Origin: Actinoplanes octamycinicus
GTDB taxonomy: Bacteria; Actinomycetota; Actinomycetes; Mycobacteriales; Micromonosporaceae
Length of the DNA: 64,000 bases
Direction: 5' to 3'
Assembly: GCF_014205225.1 (NCBI RefSeq)
Contig: NZ_JACHNB010000001.1
Location: forward strand, 1,736,001 to 1,800,000
Part shown: piece by piece, positions 1-8,509 of the stretch
Numbering within the stretch: position 1 is the first letter of the stretch
Layout: each line of letters begins with the position of its first letter
Translations under genes and position numbers: made by a program
The notes under the pieces: generated by a model
Told to the model about the DNA's origin: nothing
Database searches by the model: none
Seen by the model: the letters and a program-made list of their open reading frames with translations, nothing else

Positions 1-762
1 GGCCGCTACCGCACCTACTCGAGCAAGTACCAGCAGTTCGTCGGCGCGCCGACGGGCCCGTATGTGATGGTCGAGGACGCCAGCGCGGTGGGCGGCTACG
101 TGCCGCTCGGTTTCGTCAATGCGGCGACCGGCGCCGGCCGGCTGCTCAACCACGGGTCCGGCAGCGGCGCGGTCTGGTCCGAGGATGGCACGAAGGTGCT
201 GCTCACCCTCAACTCCGGCGGCTTCCGGATCATCGACGCGAAGACCCTCGCCGAGACCGACCGGGAGATCCCGTCGGCCGGCGAGCTCTGCCCGAGCCAC
301 TGCTTCTTCACCTGGCTGCCGGGTGGGCGGAAGGTCGCGATCGCGCAGCGGGACGAGACCGTCTCGGGGTCCGAGGGGGAACCGAGCACCGTCGAGAGCA
401 TCGCCGTCTACTCGGTGACGACCGGCAAGCTTCTGCGTACGCTTCCCATCCCGGGCGTGCCGGCCGGGACGGCGGCCTGGTCGCCGGACGGGCGCCACGT
501 CGTGGTGCTGCCGGATGCCACCGACGAGACCGGCCTGCGGATCGTCGAGGTGGCGACCGGCCGGACGGTCGGCGTCATCCGGGACCTGTCGGCGTTCGAC
601 TACCCGGCCGTCACCGCGCAGGTCCGCTTCGTCGGCAACGACCAGATCGTCACCCTGAACGGCCTGGACGTGGGCCTCCACGACCTGACCGGGACGTTGC
701 GGGCGAGCACCCGGCTCCCGGCCGACTTCGCCGACCGGGAGGTCAGCCTCGGCGTCGGCTGA
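1..762 (+). CDS. Beta-propeller (WD40/TolB-like) protein, 5' end missing
   Basis: The reading frame is open from the first base, so the N-terminus and any signal peptide lie outside the window; 253 residues are visible. Repeated blade-like segments contain a Trp-Ser-x-Asp-Gly core followed by a hydrophobic strand (AVWSEDGTKVLL, TWLPGGRKVAI, AAWSPDGRHVVVL), which is typical of WD40, TolB or YVTN propellers. No catalytic motif is visible. The role is unknown; such proteins usually act as scaffolds or periplasmic/extracellular binding proteins. The stop codon directly abuts the stop of the convergent CCA-transferase gene, with no space for a terminator. Fold call is reasonable, function is not assigned. 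Confidence 0.75.
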   Translation, partial: GRYRTYSSKYQQFVGAPTGPYVMVEDASAVGGYVPLGFVNAATGAGRLLNHGSGSGAVWSEDGTKVLLTLNSGGFRIIDAKTLAETDREIPSAGELCPSHCFFTWLPGGRKVAIAQRDETVSGSEGEPSTVESIAVYSVTTGKLLRTLPIPGVPAGTAAWSPDGRHVVVLPDATDETGLRIVEVATGRTVGVIRDLSAFDYPAVTAQVRFVGNDQIVTLNGLDVGLHDLTGTLRASTRLPADFADREVSLGVG

Positions 763-2193
763 TCAGGAGATGTGGCCCTGCTCGCGGGCCCACTTGAAGA
801 GTTCCGCCTCGGCCTCGTCGCGATCCAGCGGCCCGCGGTCGAGGCGGAGCTCTTTCAGGAAGCGCCAGGCCTGGCCGACGATCGGGCCCGGCGGCACGCC
901 GAGCAGCTCCATGATCGCGTTGCCGTCCAGGTCGGGGCGGACCTTGGCGAGGTCCTCCTCGGCCGCGATCCGGGCGATCCGGTCCTCGAGGGCGTCGTAG
1001 TCGGCGGCGAGCTGGGCCGCCTTGCGCCGGTTCCGGGTGGTCACGTCGGACCGGGTCAGCTTGTGCAGGCGGGCCAGCAGCGGGCCGGCGTCGGTGACGT
1101 ACCGGCGGACCGCGGAGTCGGTCCACTCGCCCCGCCCGTACCCGTAGAAGCGCAGGTGCAGGGCGACCAGGCCGACCACCTCGGAGGTGACGTCCTTGGG
1201 GTATTTCAGGGCCTTCATCCGCTGCTTGGTGAGCCGGGCGCCGACCACCTCGTGGTGGTGGAAGCTGACCCGGCCGTCCCGGCCGACCGCCTTGGTGGCC
1301 GGCTTGCCGACGTCGTGCATCAGCGCGGCCATCCGGAGCACAAAGTCCGGCGCCTCGTCGCCCTCGAGCCGCATCGCGTTCATCACCACGATCAGCGTGT
1401 GCTCGTAGACGTCCTTGTGCTGAGCGTGCTCGTCGATCTCCAGTTTCAGCCCGGAGATCTCCGGCAGGAAGCGGTCGGCCAGCCCGGTGTCGACCAGCAG
1501 CCGCAGCCCGGCGATCGGGTCGGCGCCGCACATCAGCTTGGTGAACTCGTCGCGGATCCGCTCCGCGGTGATCCGGTCCAGGTCGGCCGCCATGTCCCGC
1601 ATCGCGGCGACCACCCCGGGATCCACAGTGAACTGCAGTTTCGCGGCGAAGCGGGCGGCCCGCAGCATCCGAAGTGGATCGTCACCGAAGGACAGCTCCG
1701 GGGCGGCCGGCGTCCGGATCACCCGGGCGGCCAGGTCGGCGATCCCGCCGAACGGGTCGGTGAACTCGTGCCCGGGCAGCGACACGGCCATCGCGTTGAT
1801 GGTGAAGTCGCGGCGGCCCAGGTCGTCGAGCAGCGAGTCGCCGTACTGCACCACCGGGTTGCGGCTGACCCCGTCGTAGGCCTCGGCGCGGAACGTGGTG
1901 ATCTCGATCCGCAGTCCGTTCTTCTGGATGCCGATCGTGCCGAACTCGCGGCCGGTCTCCCAGATCGCGTCGGCCCAGCCGCTGACCACGGCGAGCGTCT
2001 GCTCCGGCCGGGCGTCGGTGCAGAAGTCGAGGTCGTCACCGAGCCGACCGAGCAACGCGTCCCGGACCGATCCGCCGACCAGGTGCAGCTCGTGGCCGGC
2101 GGCACCGAAGCGGCGCCCCAGCTCGTCGGCGAGGGGGGACACGCGGAGGAGCTCGGCGACCGCGTTCTGCTGGGCATCGTTGAGTACAGACAT
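763..2193 (-). CDS. pcnA: CCA tRNA nucleotidyltransferase
   Basis: Adds or repairs the 3' CCA end of tRNAs, a cytosolic template-independent polymerase. The 476-residue product has the class II nucleotidyltransferase head GGSVRD (residues 40-45) with the metal-binding DLDF (54-57), the neck motif RRDFTINAMA (about 127-136), the DPLRMLRAARF helix (172-182), and a C-terminal HD domain with the HD pair at 293-294 and an HHHE cluster at 312-315. The ATG at 2193 was chosen because the protein homology begins there; a longer frame upstream is low-complexity. In Mycobacterium the same gene sits beside the mviN-sigM-trxB cluster, and it does here too. The HD domain may add phosphohydrolase activity, not testable from sequence alone. 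Confidence 0.93.
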   Translation of the reverse strand: MSVLNDAQQNAVAELLRVSPLADELGRRFGAAGHELHLVGGSVRDALLGRLGDDLDFCTDARPEQTLAVVSGWADAIWETGREFGTIGIQKNGLRIEITTFRAEAYDGVSRNPVVQYGDSLLDDLGRRDFTINAMAVSLPGHEFTDPFGGIADLAARVIRTPAAPELSFGDDPLRMLRAARFAAKLQFTVDPGVVAAMRDMAADLDRITAERIRDEFTKLMCGADPIAGLRLLVDTGLADRFLPEISGLKLEIDEHAQHKDVYEHTLIVVMNAMRLEGDEAPDFVLRMAALMHDVGKPATKAVGRDGRVSFHHHEVVGARLTKQRMKALKYPKDVTSEVVGLVALHLRFYGYGRGEWTDSAVRRYVTDAGPLLARLHKLTRSDVTTRNRRKAAQLAADYDALEDRIARIAAEEDLAKVRPDLDGNAIMELLGVPPGPIVGQAWRFLKELRLDRGPLDRDEAEAELFKWAREQGHIS

Positions 2194-2296
2194 GGGGTGA
2201 CCAGCGTATCGGGTTCCGGTTCCGTTTCCGGGTGGCGGGTGGGACGGTCGGATGGCTGCGTTGGCGCTCGCGGGACGCGCCGGGCAGGATGGGAAC

Positions 2297-3175
2297 GTGC
2301 CCGTCCCCGAGGCGCTGCGCCTGCTGAGCCTGGATCCCGGGTTCTGGACCGGCGAGATCAGCGACACCGAGTTCCTCCCCGAGCTGCTCCGGGTCTCGTT
2401 CCCGGTGCTCGACGGCTATGCCCTGGTGCTGGAGATCGAGCTGCCGTCCGGTGAGCGGACCCTCGGCCTGCGCCGCCCGGCCACCAGCGAGCCGGTCCAG
2501 CTCGGCTGGGCGCCGGCCACCGGGCCGTACCCGGCGGCGCTGCGCTGGTGGGAGCTGGAGACGTGCGCCCGGGTGATCGCGCTGGCCGACCCGACGCTGC
2601 CGCATCCGGGGCTGGTGGTGGCGCTGCTCTCACCATTCGCCCCGGCGACCGCCGACGACGACGTGCCCGCGGTGGCGGGGGTGCGCGAGGCGGCGTACCG
2701 GTCGTTGCGCCGCGAGGTGCCGCCGCCCCCGCCGTCCGGCCCGGAGCAGGCGCCGCTGCCGCTGTTCACCGCGGAGCACTGGTGGCCGGCGCCGCCCGCG
2801 CCGTCGCCGCAGGTGCTGGACGAGGCCGCGATCGCGGCGCTGAGCGCGCCGGACCAGGCCGGGGATCAGGTGCGCGCCGACAAACGGTTCCCGCATGAGG
2901 AGCTGGCTGATTTGGTACGCCGGGCCACCGCGCACCTGGCAGCCCTCCCGAGCCAGCACTGGTACGCCGGCACCCGTCCCCTGGCCCGGCGGATCGCCGA
3001 CTCCGGTGACCTGGCCCCGGTCCCCGCGCTGCTCGGCGCGCTGACCGAGGCCGGCTGCGACCACCCGACCGTCCTGGACGCGCTGAGTGAGCCCCTGGTG
3101 CCGCTGGAGGCCTGCTGGATGGTGGAGACCCTGGCCGGGGCTGAGCCCGGCACCCTCCTGCGTCACCACGTGTGA
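2297..3175 (+). CDS. Conserved-type hypothetical protein
   Basis: A 292-residue soluble protein that I do not recognise. The GTG at 2297 has a GGATGGGA purine tract just upstream; an ATG at 2252 is also in frame and would add 15 low-complexity residues. The N-terminal 110 residues look folded, with many Trp and Leu (FWTGEISDTEF, LRWWELETC). A Pro-rich linker with a run of prolines follows (about residues 140-155), then a helical C-terminal part. No signal peptide or membrane segment. It is divergent from pcnA and upstream of murJ, the place where mycobacteria carry mutT4 and Rv3909, but no Nudix box is present, so it is not a MutT. Confidence 0.7.
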   Translation: MPVPEALRLLSLDPGFWTGEISDTEFLPELLRVSFPVLDGYALVLEIELPSGERTLGLRRPATSEPVQLGWAPATGPYPAALRWWELETCARVIALADPTLPHPGLVVALLSPFAPATADDDVPAVAGVREAAYRSLRREVPPPPPSGPEQAPLPLFTAEHWWPAPPAPSPQVLDEAAIAALSAPDQAGDQVRADKRFPHEELADLVRRATAHLAALPSQHWYAGTRPLARRIADSGDLAPVPALLGALTEAGCDHPTVLDALSEPLVPLEACWMVETLAGAEPGTLLRHHV

Positions 3176-3224
3176 CGTTTTCTTCTAAGGTGGCTCCATC
3201 ATCGGTACGGTTCGGGAGGCATGG

Positions 3225-4994
3225 GTGAACGGCGGCTTGTACCGCAGCACGCACGCGGCGCCGGACGGCAACCCGCACCGGCAGGAGGGCGTGACGGTCG
3301 TCTCGGTCGACGACCAGTCGACGCCCACCGCCGCCGGTGATCAGGCGCTGCCTCCGGAGAACCTGCCGGCGGCCGGTGGGGGCAGCGGCGGCACGGCCGG
3401 CCAGAGCGCGATCATGGCGGTCGGCAGCCTGGTCAGCCGGATCATCGGCTTCGTCCGGACCGCCCTGATCGGCATCACCGTCGGCAAGGTGGTCGGCGAC
3501 GCCTACACCAGCGCCCAGTTCTTGCCGAACCAGATCTACGAGCTGCTGCTCGGCGGCATCCTGTCCAGCGTGCTGGTGCCGCTGCTGGTCCGCCGCCGCA
3601 AGAGCGACCCGGACGGCGGCCAGGAGTTCACCCAGCGGCTGCTGACCTTCGCCGTGGTGTCGCTCGGCATCGCGACGCTGCTGGTGGTCTCGCTGGCCTC
3701 GGTGATCACCGCGATCCAGTCCGGCAGCGACACCAGCCCGGCCTACCGGGAACTGGTCACCCACTTCGCGTACCTGATCCTGCCGATCATCTTCTTCACC
3801 GGCCTGTCCGGGCTGGCCGGCGCCGTGCTCAACGTGCGGGGGCACTTCGCCGCGCCGATGTGGGCGCCGATCCTGAACAACATCGTGGTGATCGCCACCT
3901 GCGGCCTGTTCCTGCTGGTCTACGGCAGTCAGAAGGAGCTGACCCCGGACAACATCACCACCGCCCAGATCGTGCTGATCGGCGGCGGCACCCTGCTCGG
4001 CATCGTGGTCCAGGCTCTCGGCCTGATGCCGGCACTGCGCAAGGTGGGTTTCCGCTGGCGGTGGAAGTGGGCGCCGCGCGCGCTCGGGCTGCGCGAGATC
4101 GGCCAGCTGGCCGGCTGGATGCTGGTTTACGCCGGGGCCAACCAGCTTGCCGTCTTCCTGCTGGTCCGGGTGCTCAGCGACGTGACCGGCAGCGACAGCA
4201 GCGCCAGCATCCTGGCGTTCAACAACGTCTTCCTGCTGACCATGATGGCGCACGGCATCGTCGGGGTGTCGGTGATGACCGCGCTGCTGCCGAAGATGAG
4301 CGCGGCCGCTGCCGAGGGCCGGTACGACGAGGTCAGCGCCGACCTGAGCCGCGGCATCAAGCTCACCTCCGCGGCGCTCGCCCCGATCGTGGTGGTCTAC
4401 GCGGTGCTGAGCGCGCCGATCTCGGTCTTCCTGTTCCAGGGTGGCCGTTTCTCCAACGCGGACGCGCTGGCCACCGGCGACGTGCTGACCGTGGCCGCGT
4501 TCGCGGTGATCCCGCTGTCGATCAGCTACCTGTGCACCTACGCCTTCTACGCGCTGCAGGGCAACAAGACCGTCGCGCTGATCAACCTGGCCGTGGTCGC
4601 GGTCCGGATCGGCGCGTACTTCCTGCTCGCCGAGGTGCTCAAGCAGTCGCTGCTGGCGGCCGGCATGACCGCTGCCAACGCGCTCTCGTACCTGATCTCG
4701 GCGCTGATCTCGCTGGCCGTGCTGCGCCGCCGGATCGGCCGGCTCAACCTCGGCTCGGTGGCCGCCTCGCTGGCCCGGGTCGCGGTCGCCGCCGGGGTCG
4801 CCGCCGGGCTCGGCCTGCTGGTGCTGCACCTGCTGCCCGGCGGGAGCGAGCCGGACGGGCGGATCGAGGCGCTGGTCCAGCTGATCCCGACCGGCGCGGT
4901 GATCCTGATCGCCTACCTGGCCGGGGCGTACCTGCTGCGCGTCCGCGAGGTGACCCAGGTGGTCAGCATGGTGCGCCGCAAAATCGGTCGCTGA
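3225..4994 (+). CDS. murJ: Lipid II flippase MurJ (MviN family)
   Basis: Exports the peptidoglycan precursor lipid II across the cytoplasmic membrane (established for the MOP-superfamily MurJ/MviN proteins). The 589-residue product has a hydrophilic N-terminal extension of about 58 residues rich in Gly, Pro and Ala, then about 14 hydrophobic segments beginning AIMAVGSLVSRIIGFVRTAL, the usual MurJ first helix with its Ser and Arg residues. GTG at 3225 is preceded by TCGGGAGG. It ends in a basic tail VRRKIGR. The next gene encodes a membrane pseudokinase; in mycobacteria the two parts are fused in one MviN protein (Rv3910). Here they are separate, 199 bp apart. Confidence 0.93.
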   Translation: MNGGLYRSTHAAPDGNPHRQEGVTVVSVDDQSTPTAAGDQALPPENLPAAGGGSGGTAGQSAIMAVGSLVSRIIGFVRTALIGITVGKVVGDAYTSAQFLPNQIYELLLGGILSSVLVPLLVRRRKSDPDGGQEFTQRLLTFAVVSLGIATLLVVSLASVITAIQSGSDTSPAYRELVTHFAYLILPIIFFTGLSGLAGAVLNVRGHFAAPMWAPILNNIVVIATCGLFLLVYGSQKELTPDNITTAQIVLIGGGTLLGIVVQALGLMPALRKVGFRWRWKWAPRALGLREIGQLAGWMLVYAGANQLAVFLLVRVLSDVTGSDSSASILAFNNVFLLTMMAHGIVGVSVMTALLPKMSAAAAEGRYDEVSADLSRGIKLTSAALAPIVVVYAVLSAPISVFLFQGGRFSNADALATGDVLTVAAFAVIPLSISYLCTYAFYALQGNKTVALINLAVVAVRIGAYFLLAEVLKQSLLAAGMTAANALSYLISALISLAVLRRRIGRLNLGSVAASLARVAVAAGVAAGLGLLVLHLLPGGSEPDGRIEALVQLIPTGAVILIAYLAGAYLLRVREVTQVVSMVRRKIGR

Positions 4995-5193
4995 GCTTTG
5001 CCGGGCCTGCCCTGAACAGGGGTCCTTCCTCCGGACTGCCCGGAAAAGCACCCGTTCGTACGGGGCCACGCCAATGCCGCGCCGGGGGGACGACCTGCCG
5101 AAGGCTGGCTGAGTGCGGGTATGGTCGTTGTCGGCATGTGCTCCGGAGCACCTTGTCCCGAGCACCGAGACATGCACCACCGAGGGAGGACTG

Positions 5194-6741
5194 GTGACCC
5201 AGGTCGGCGAAGGCCACGAGACCGCGGCCGACGAGGCCGGACCGGTCTTGACCTTCGGTGCCCCCACCGTCGGTGAGATCCTGGCCGAGCGCTATCAGCT
5301 GGAGCAGCACGTCAACAACGACAGCGCCGGCCGGCAGGTCTGGCGTGGGATCGACGTGGTGCTGCGCCGCCCGGTCGCGGTCGTGCTCCGGCATCCGGGT
5401 GGCGACTCGGCCGCCGAGATGCTGCAGGCCGCGGTCGCCGCGAGCCGGGTGCTCCACCCCAATCTGGTCGGCGTCTACGACGCCATCGACGAGGAGCAGC
5501 GGGCCTACGTGGTCCGCGAGTGGGTCGAGGGCGAGTCGCTGCGTGACCTGATCGCCGCCGAGGGCCCGCTCGACCCGGCCCGGGCGATCGCCATCGCGCA
5601 CTCGGTCGCCGACGCGCTGACCGCGGTGCACGCCACCGGCATGGTGCACGGCAACGTGCATCCCGGCACCACGCTGATCGGCGACGACGGCCGGGTGGTG
5701 CTGGCCGACGCCCGCGCCGACGAGGCGGACAGCGTCGAGGCCGACGTCCGCGCGGTCGGCGGGGTCCTCTACTTCGCGCTCACCGGCCACTGGCCGCACA
5801 CCGAGGTGGGCCGCTCCGCGCTGCCCGACGCGACCCGGGACAGCGCCGGCAACCCGGCCGCGCCCCGGCAGATCCGGGCCGGCGTCCCGGCGTACCTCGA
5901 CGATCTGACCATGGATCTGCTGGACCGGCGGGTGGCCGCGCCGGCCGCCGAGGCGCTCACCGCCGAGCTGGGCCGGCTGGACGCGGCCGCCGAGGACGAG
6001 GAGTTCGAGGACGTCGGTCCGCTGCGCTTCGTGCAGAGCGGCGGCACCGCCACCGAGCCCGCGCGCAGCGCTCCGAAAATCCTGCTCGGCGTCGGCGCGC
6101 TGGTGATCATCGCGATTGTCGGCCTGGTCTTCGGGATCCAGGCGATCAACCGGTCCGGCAAGCCGGACGCCTCGTCCACCTCGACCGTCGGCGCCAACGC
6201 CGGCGCGCAGCCGGGCGCCGACGATCCCAGCGACGCCCCGCAGGGCAACCCGGTGAAGATCCCGCTGACCGCCGACATGGTCCGGATCGTCGACGCGCCG
6301 GGTGGCCAGCGCAAGGACACCGGCGAGGCGAAATACACCGTCGACGGCGACCCGGACACCGCCTGGGAGATGTCGTGGTACGGCTCGGCCAACTTCGGCG
6401 GCCTGAAAGACGGCATGGGCGTGCTGATCAAGCTGCCCGAGGCCCGCGCGCTCTCCGACGTCCGGGTGGTCACCTCCGCCCCGGGCGCGGCGATCGACAT
6501 CCGGACCGGCAAGAGCGATCCCGGTGACTCCACCCAGGGCGACAAGAAGATCCTCAAGGAGTACACGAAGCTCAGCGACAGCGACTCGGACGCCAACACC
6601 GGCGACCACCAGACGCTGACCGGCTTCGACCCGAACCAGAAGTACCAGTACGTGCTGGTCTTCGTCACCAAGCTGCCGAAGAACGACGACACTCCCGGCT
6701 ACCAGGTCGACGTCAACGAGATCGAGCTCTACGGCTACTGA
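5194..6741 (+). CDS. Membrane-anchored pseudokinase with extracytoplasmic discoidin-like domain
   Basis: A 515-residue Ser/Thr-kinase-fold protein that should not be catalytically active. The glycine-rich loop is absent, the beta-3 Lys is missing (PVAVVLRHP at about 60-68), the catalytic HRD-x-K motif reads HGNVHP at 152-157 so the Asp is Asn, and the DFG position reads ADAR (171-174). A transmembrane helix (ILLGVGALVIIAIVGLVFG) follows near residue 297. The C-terminal 190 residues resemble a galactose-binding/discoidin-like fold (TVDGDPDTAWEMSWYG). This matches the C-terminal half of mycobacterial MviN, where the phosphorylated pseudokinase binds FhaA to restrain MurJ. Start chosen at GTG 5194 behind GAGGGAGG; an in-frame start at 5113 lacks a ribosome site. 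The role as a MurJ regulator is inferred from synteny. Confidence 0.88.
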   Translation: MTQVGEGHETAADEAGPVLTFGAPTVGEILAERYQLEQHVNNDSAGRQVWRGIDVVLRRPVAVVLRHPGGDSAAEMLQAAVAASRVLHPNLVGVYDAIDEEQRAYVVREWVEGESLRDLIAAEGPLDPARAIAIAHSVADALTAVHATGMVHGNVHPGTTLIGDDGRVVLADARADEADSVEADVRAVGGVLYFALTGHWPHTEVGRSALPDATRDSAGNPAAPRQIRAGVPAYLDDLTMDLLDRRVAAPAAEALTAELGRLDAAAEDEEFEDVGPLRFVQSGGTATEPARSAPKILLGVGALVIIAIVGLVFGIQAINRSGKPDASSTSTVGANAGAQPGADDPSDAPQGNPVKIPLTADMVRIVDAPGGQRKDTGEAKYTVDGDPDTAWEMSWYGSANFGGLKDGMGVLIKLPEARALSDVRVVTSAPGAAIDIRTGKSDPGDSTQGDKKILKEYTKLSDSDSDANTGDHQTLTGFDPNQKYQYVLVFVTKLPKNDDTPGYQVDVNEIELYGY

Positions 6742-6758
6742 TCCGAGTTCACAGGAAA

Positions 6759-6781
6759 GGGGCGGGAAACCGCCCCTTTTT
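6759..6781 (+). terminator. Rho-independent terminator after the pseudokinase gene
   Basis: Perfect 7-bp stem GGGGCGG / CCGCCCC with a GAAA loop followed by five T. It begins 18 bp after the stop codon and separates murJ-pseudokinase from sigM. Confidence 0.9.
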
Positions 6782-6813
6782 CGTGACATCGAGGGGCGCC
6801 CGCCCGTGGACCC

Positions 6814-7545
6814 ATGGCATACATTGCTGGCGTGACTTCCCGGGACGTTCCGCCGGGCGGCGCCGGCACGGGCGACCCCGTGCCGAGTGACGCCGAGCTG
6901 GTGCGCGCCCACGTGGCGGGTGATCCGCAGGCCTTCGGCGAGCTGGTCCGGCGGCACCGGGACCGGCTCTGGGCGGTCGCCCTGCGCACCATCGGGGACC
7001 GTGAGGAGGCCGCCGACGCGGTGCAGGACGCGCTGCTGTCGGCGCACCGCGCGGCGGCCGGGTTCCGCGGCGACTCGGCGGTCACCACCTGGCTGCACCG
7101 CATCGTGGTGAACGCCTGCCTGGACCGGATCCGGCGCCGTCAGGCGCACCCGACCGTGCCGCTGCCGGACGGCTCCCGCCCCGGCGACGAGCACCCGTCC
7201 CGCCCGGAGCCCGCCGCGCCCGCCCCCGACCAGGACACTGTGCTGCTGGTGCGGCAGGCGCTGGCCGCCCTGCCGGTCGACCAGCGGGCCGCGATCGTGC
7301 TGGTCGACGTGCAGGGTTACGGCGTGGCCGAGGCCGCCGCGATGCTCGGGGTGGCCGAGGGCACGGTGAAGAGCCGGTGCGCCCGCGGCCGGGCCCGGAT
7401 GGCCCTGTCGTTGCGCGACCTTCGCGGTGGACCGTCGAGTGAGCCGGGGCACCATGGGAACCGGAGCGGCACCACCGACGTCCCATCCAGGTCGGGTGCG
7501 GTGCTTCCGCTGCCGACCGGGCGTGAGGGGAGGGACCAGCGGTGA
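6814..7545 (+). CDS. sigM: ECF RNA polymerase sigma factor SigM
   Basis: An extracytoplasmic-function sigma factor of 243 residues. Region 2 covers FGELVRRHRDRLWAVALRTI through TTWLHRIVVNACLDRIRRR and region 4 covers ALAALPVDQRAAIVLVDVQG through AEGTVKSRCARGRARMA, with the helix-turn-helix near residue 175. A 35-residue Gly/Ser/Arg-rich tail follows region 4. ATG 6814 lacks a good Shine-Dalgarno, and GTG 6832 is an in-frame alternative. The next gene, overlapping by four bases (GTGA), is its anti-sigma factor, and trxB-trxA follow, the order seen in Mycobacterium (Rv3911-Rv3914). That context supports SigM and a role in envelope or redox stress; the regulon cannot be read here. Confidence 0.9.
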   Translation: MAYIAGVTSRDVPPGGAGTGDPVPSDAELVRAHVAGDPQAFGELVRRHRDRLWAVALRTIGDREEAADAVQDALLSAHRAAAGFRGDSAVTTWLHRIVVNACLDRIRRRQAHPTVPLPDGSRPGDEHPSRPEPAAPAPDQDTVLLVRQALAALPVDQRAAIVLVDVQGYGVAEAAAMLGVAEGTVKSRCARGRARMALSLRDLRGGPSSEPGHHGNRSGTTDVPSRSGAVLPLPTGREGRDQR

Positions 7546-8408
7546 CCGGGGCCGAGTTCGACGGGGTCGACATCGACCTGCTGGCCGACTATGTCGGCGG
7601 CGCGCTGGACGGCACCCCGGAGGCGGAGCGGGTGGCCGCCCTGATCGCCGCCGAGCCCGCGTGGCAGGAGGCCTACGCGCTGCTCGTCCCGGAGATGGCC
7701 GCGGTCGGCGCGCTGCTCGGTGACCTGCCGCCGGAGCCGATGCCGGCCGAGCTGGCCGCCGCCCTGGACGCCGCCTTCGCCGCCCCGGCGGTGAGCACCG
7801 TCCCGGTGGACGAGGCGGCCGCTCCGGCCGTACCGGAAACGGTTGTGGATCTTGATGAGCGACGCCGCCGGCGCGGCAGCCACCGGTGGTTGCGGATCGC
7901 CGCGCCGATCGGGATCGCCGCGAGCGCGGTCGCCTTCCTGGGGTACGGGTTGAGCCGCCCCGATTCCGCCTCCGACTCCGGCTCGTCGGCGGCCGCTCCG
8001 GCGCGCGGCGAGGCGCTGGTCGGCATGATCCCGCCGCTGACCCTGACCAGCGGCGTGGACTACACCCTGGAGACGCTCGGCACGCTGGGGCAGAGCCTGA
8101 AACGGGCCACCGACGCCCCGAGAACCACCTCGTCCGAGGACTCCCCCGGCATCGCCGGCACCGAGGAGCAGGGTCTGGCCCGGCTGCGCGACCCGGCCGC
8201 CCTGCTGGACTGCCTGACCGCGATCGCCCAGGAGAACGGCGCCGGCCCGATCACCGCCGAGTCGGCCGACTACGCCCGGTTCGAGGGCACGGCGGCTCTG
8301 GTGGTCCGGTTCAGCGCGGACAACGGCGAGTGGGTGTGGGCCAGCGGAGCCGACTGCGGCGCGGCTGGTGGCGGCGCGGACACCCTCGGCAAAGTGCCGG
8401 TACGCTGA
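7542..8408 (+). CDS. rsmA: Anti-sigma-M factor, single-pass membrane protein
   Basis: A 288-residue product translationally coupled to sigM (GTG inside the sigM stop). An N-terminal cytosolic domain (about 1-105) carries an acidic helical segment DIDLLADYVGGALDGTPEAER, as in sigma-binding domains. One transmembrane helix follows (IAAPIGIAASAVAFLGYGL, about 118-136), then an extracytoplasmic domain with two cysteines near the C-terminus. The zinc anti-sigma HxxxCxxC motif is absent. In mycobacteria the homologous position encodes RsmA, the SigM antagonist, so the assignment rests mainly on synteny and topology. A release mechanism by proteolysis is possible but not visible. Confidence 0.8.
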   Translation: MTGAEFDGVDIDLLADYVGGALDGTPEAERVAALIAAEPAWQEAYALLVPEMAAVGALLGDLPPEPMPAELAAALDAAFAAPAVSTVPVDEAAAPAVPETVVDLDERRRRRGSHRWLRIAAPIGIAASAVAFLGYGLSRPDSASDSGSSAAAPARGEALVGMIPPLTLTSGVDYTLETLGTLGQSLKRATDAPRTTSSEDSPGIAGTEEQGLARLRDPAALLDCLTAIAQENGAGPITAESADYARFEGTAALVVRFSADNGEWVWASGADCGAAGGGADTLGKVPVR

Positions 8409-8509
8409 ACGCCACCCCGTGAGGTCCGACACGAGCCGGGACCTGGGGAATGGTGAATGCCTAGCATGGCGTTCTACCGGGCGTACACACCAATCTTGAG
8501 GAGTCGGCA

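Noticed and set aside
772..2454. 560-codon plus-strand open frame antisense to the CCA transferase gene
   Set aside because: Composition artefact; pcnA on the other strand has full motif support.
2766..5267. 833-codon minus-strand open frame across murJ
   Set aside because: Gln/His/Asp-rich antisense translation; murJ is clearly real.
4963..7455. 830-codon minus-strand open frame across the pseudokinase and sigM
   Set aside because: Same artefact of GC-rich antisense; no motifs.
7542..8408. Zinc-dependent anti-sigma (ZAS) classification
   Set aside because: HxxxCxxC motif absent.
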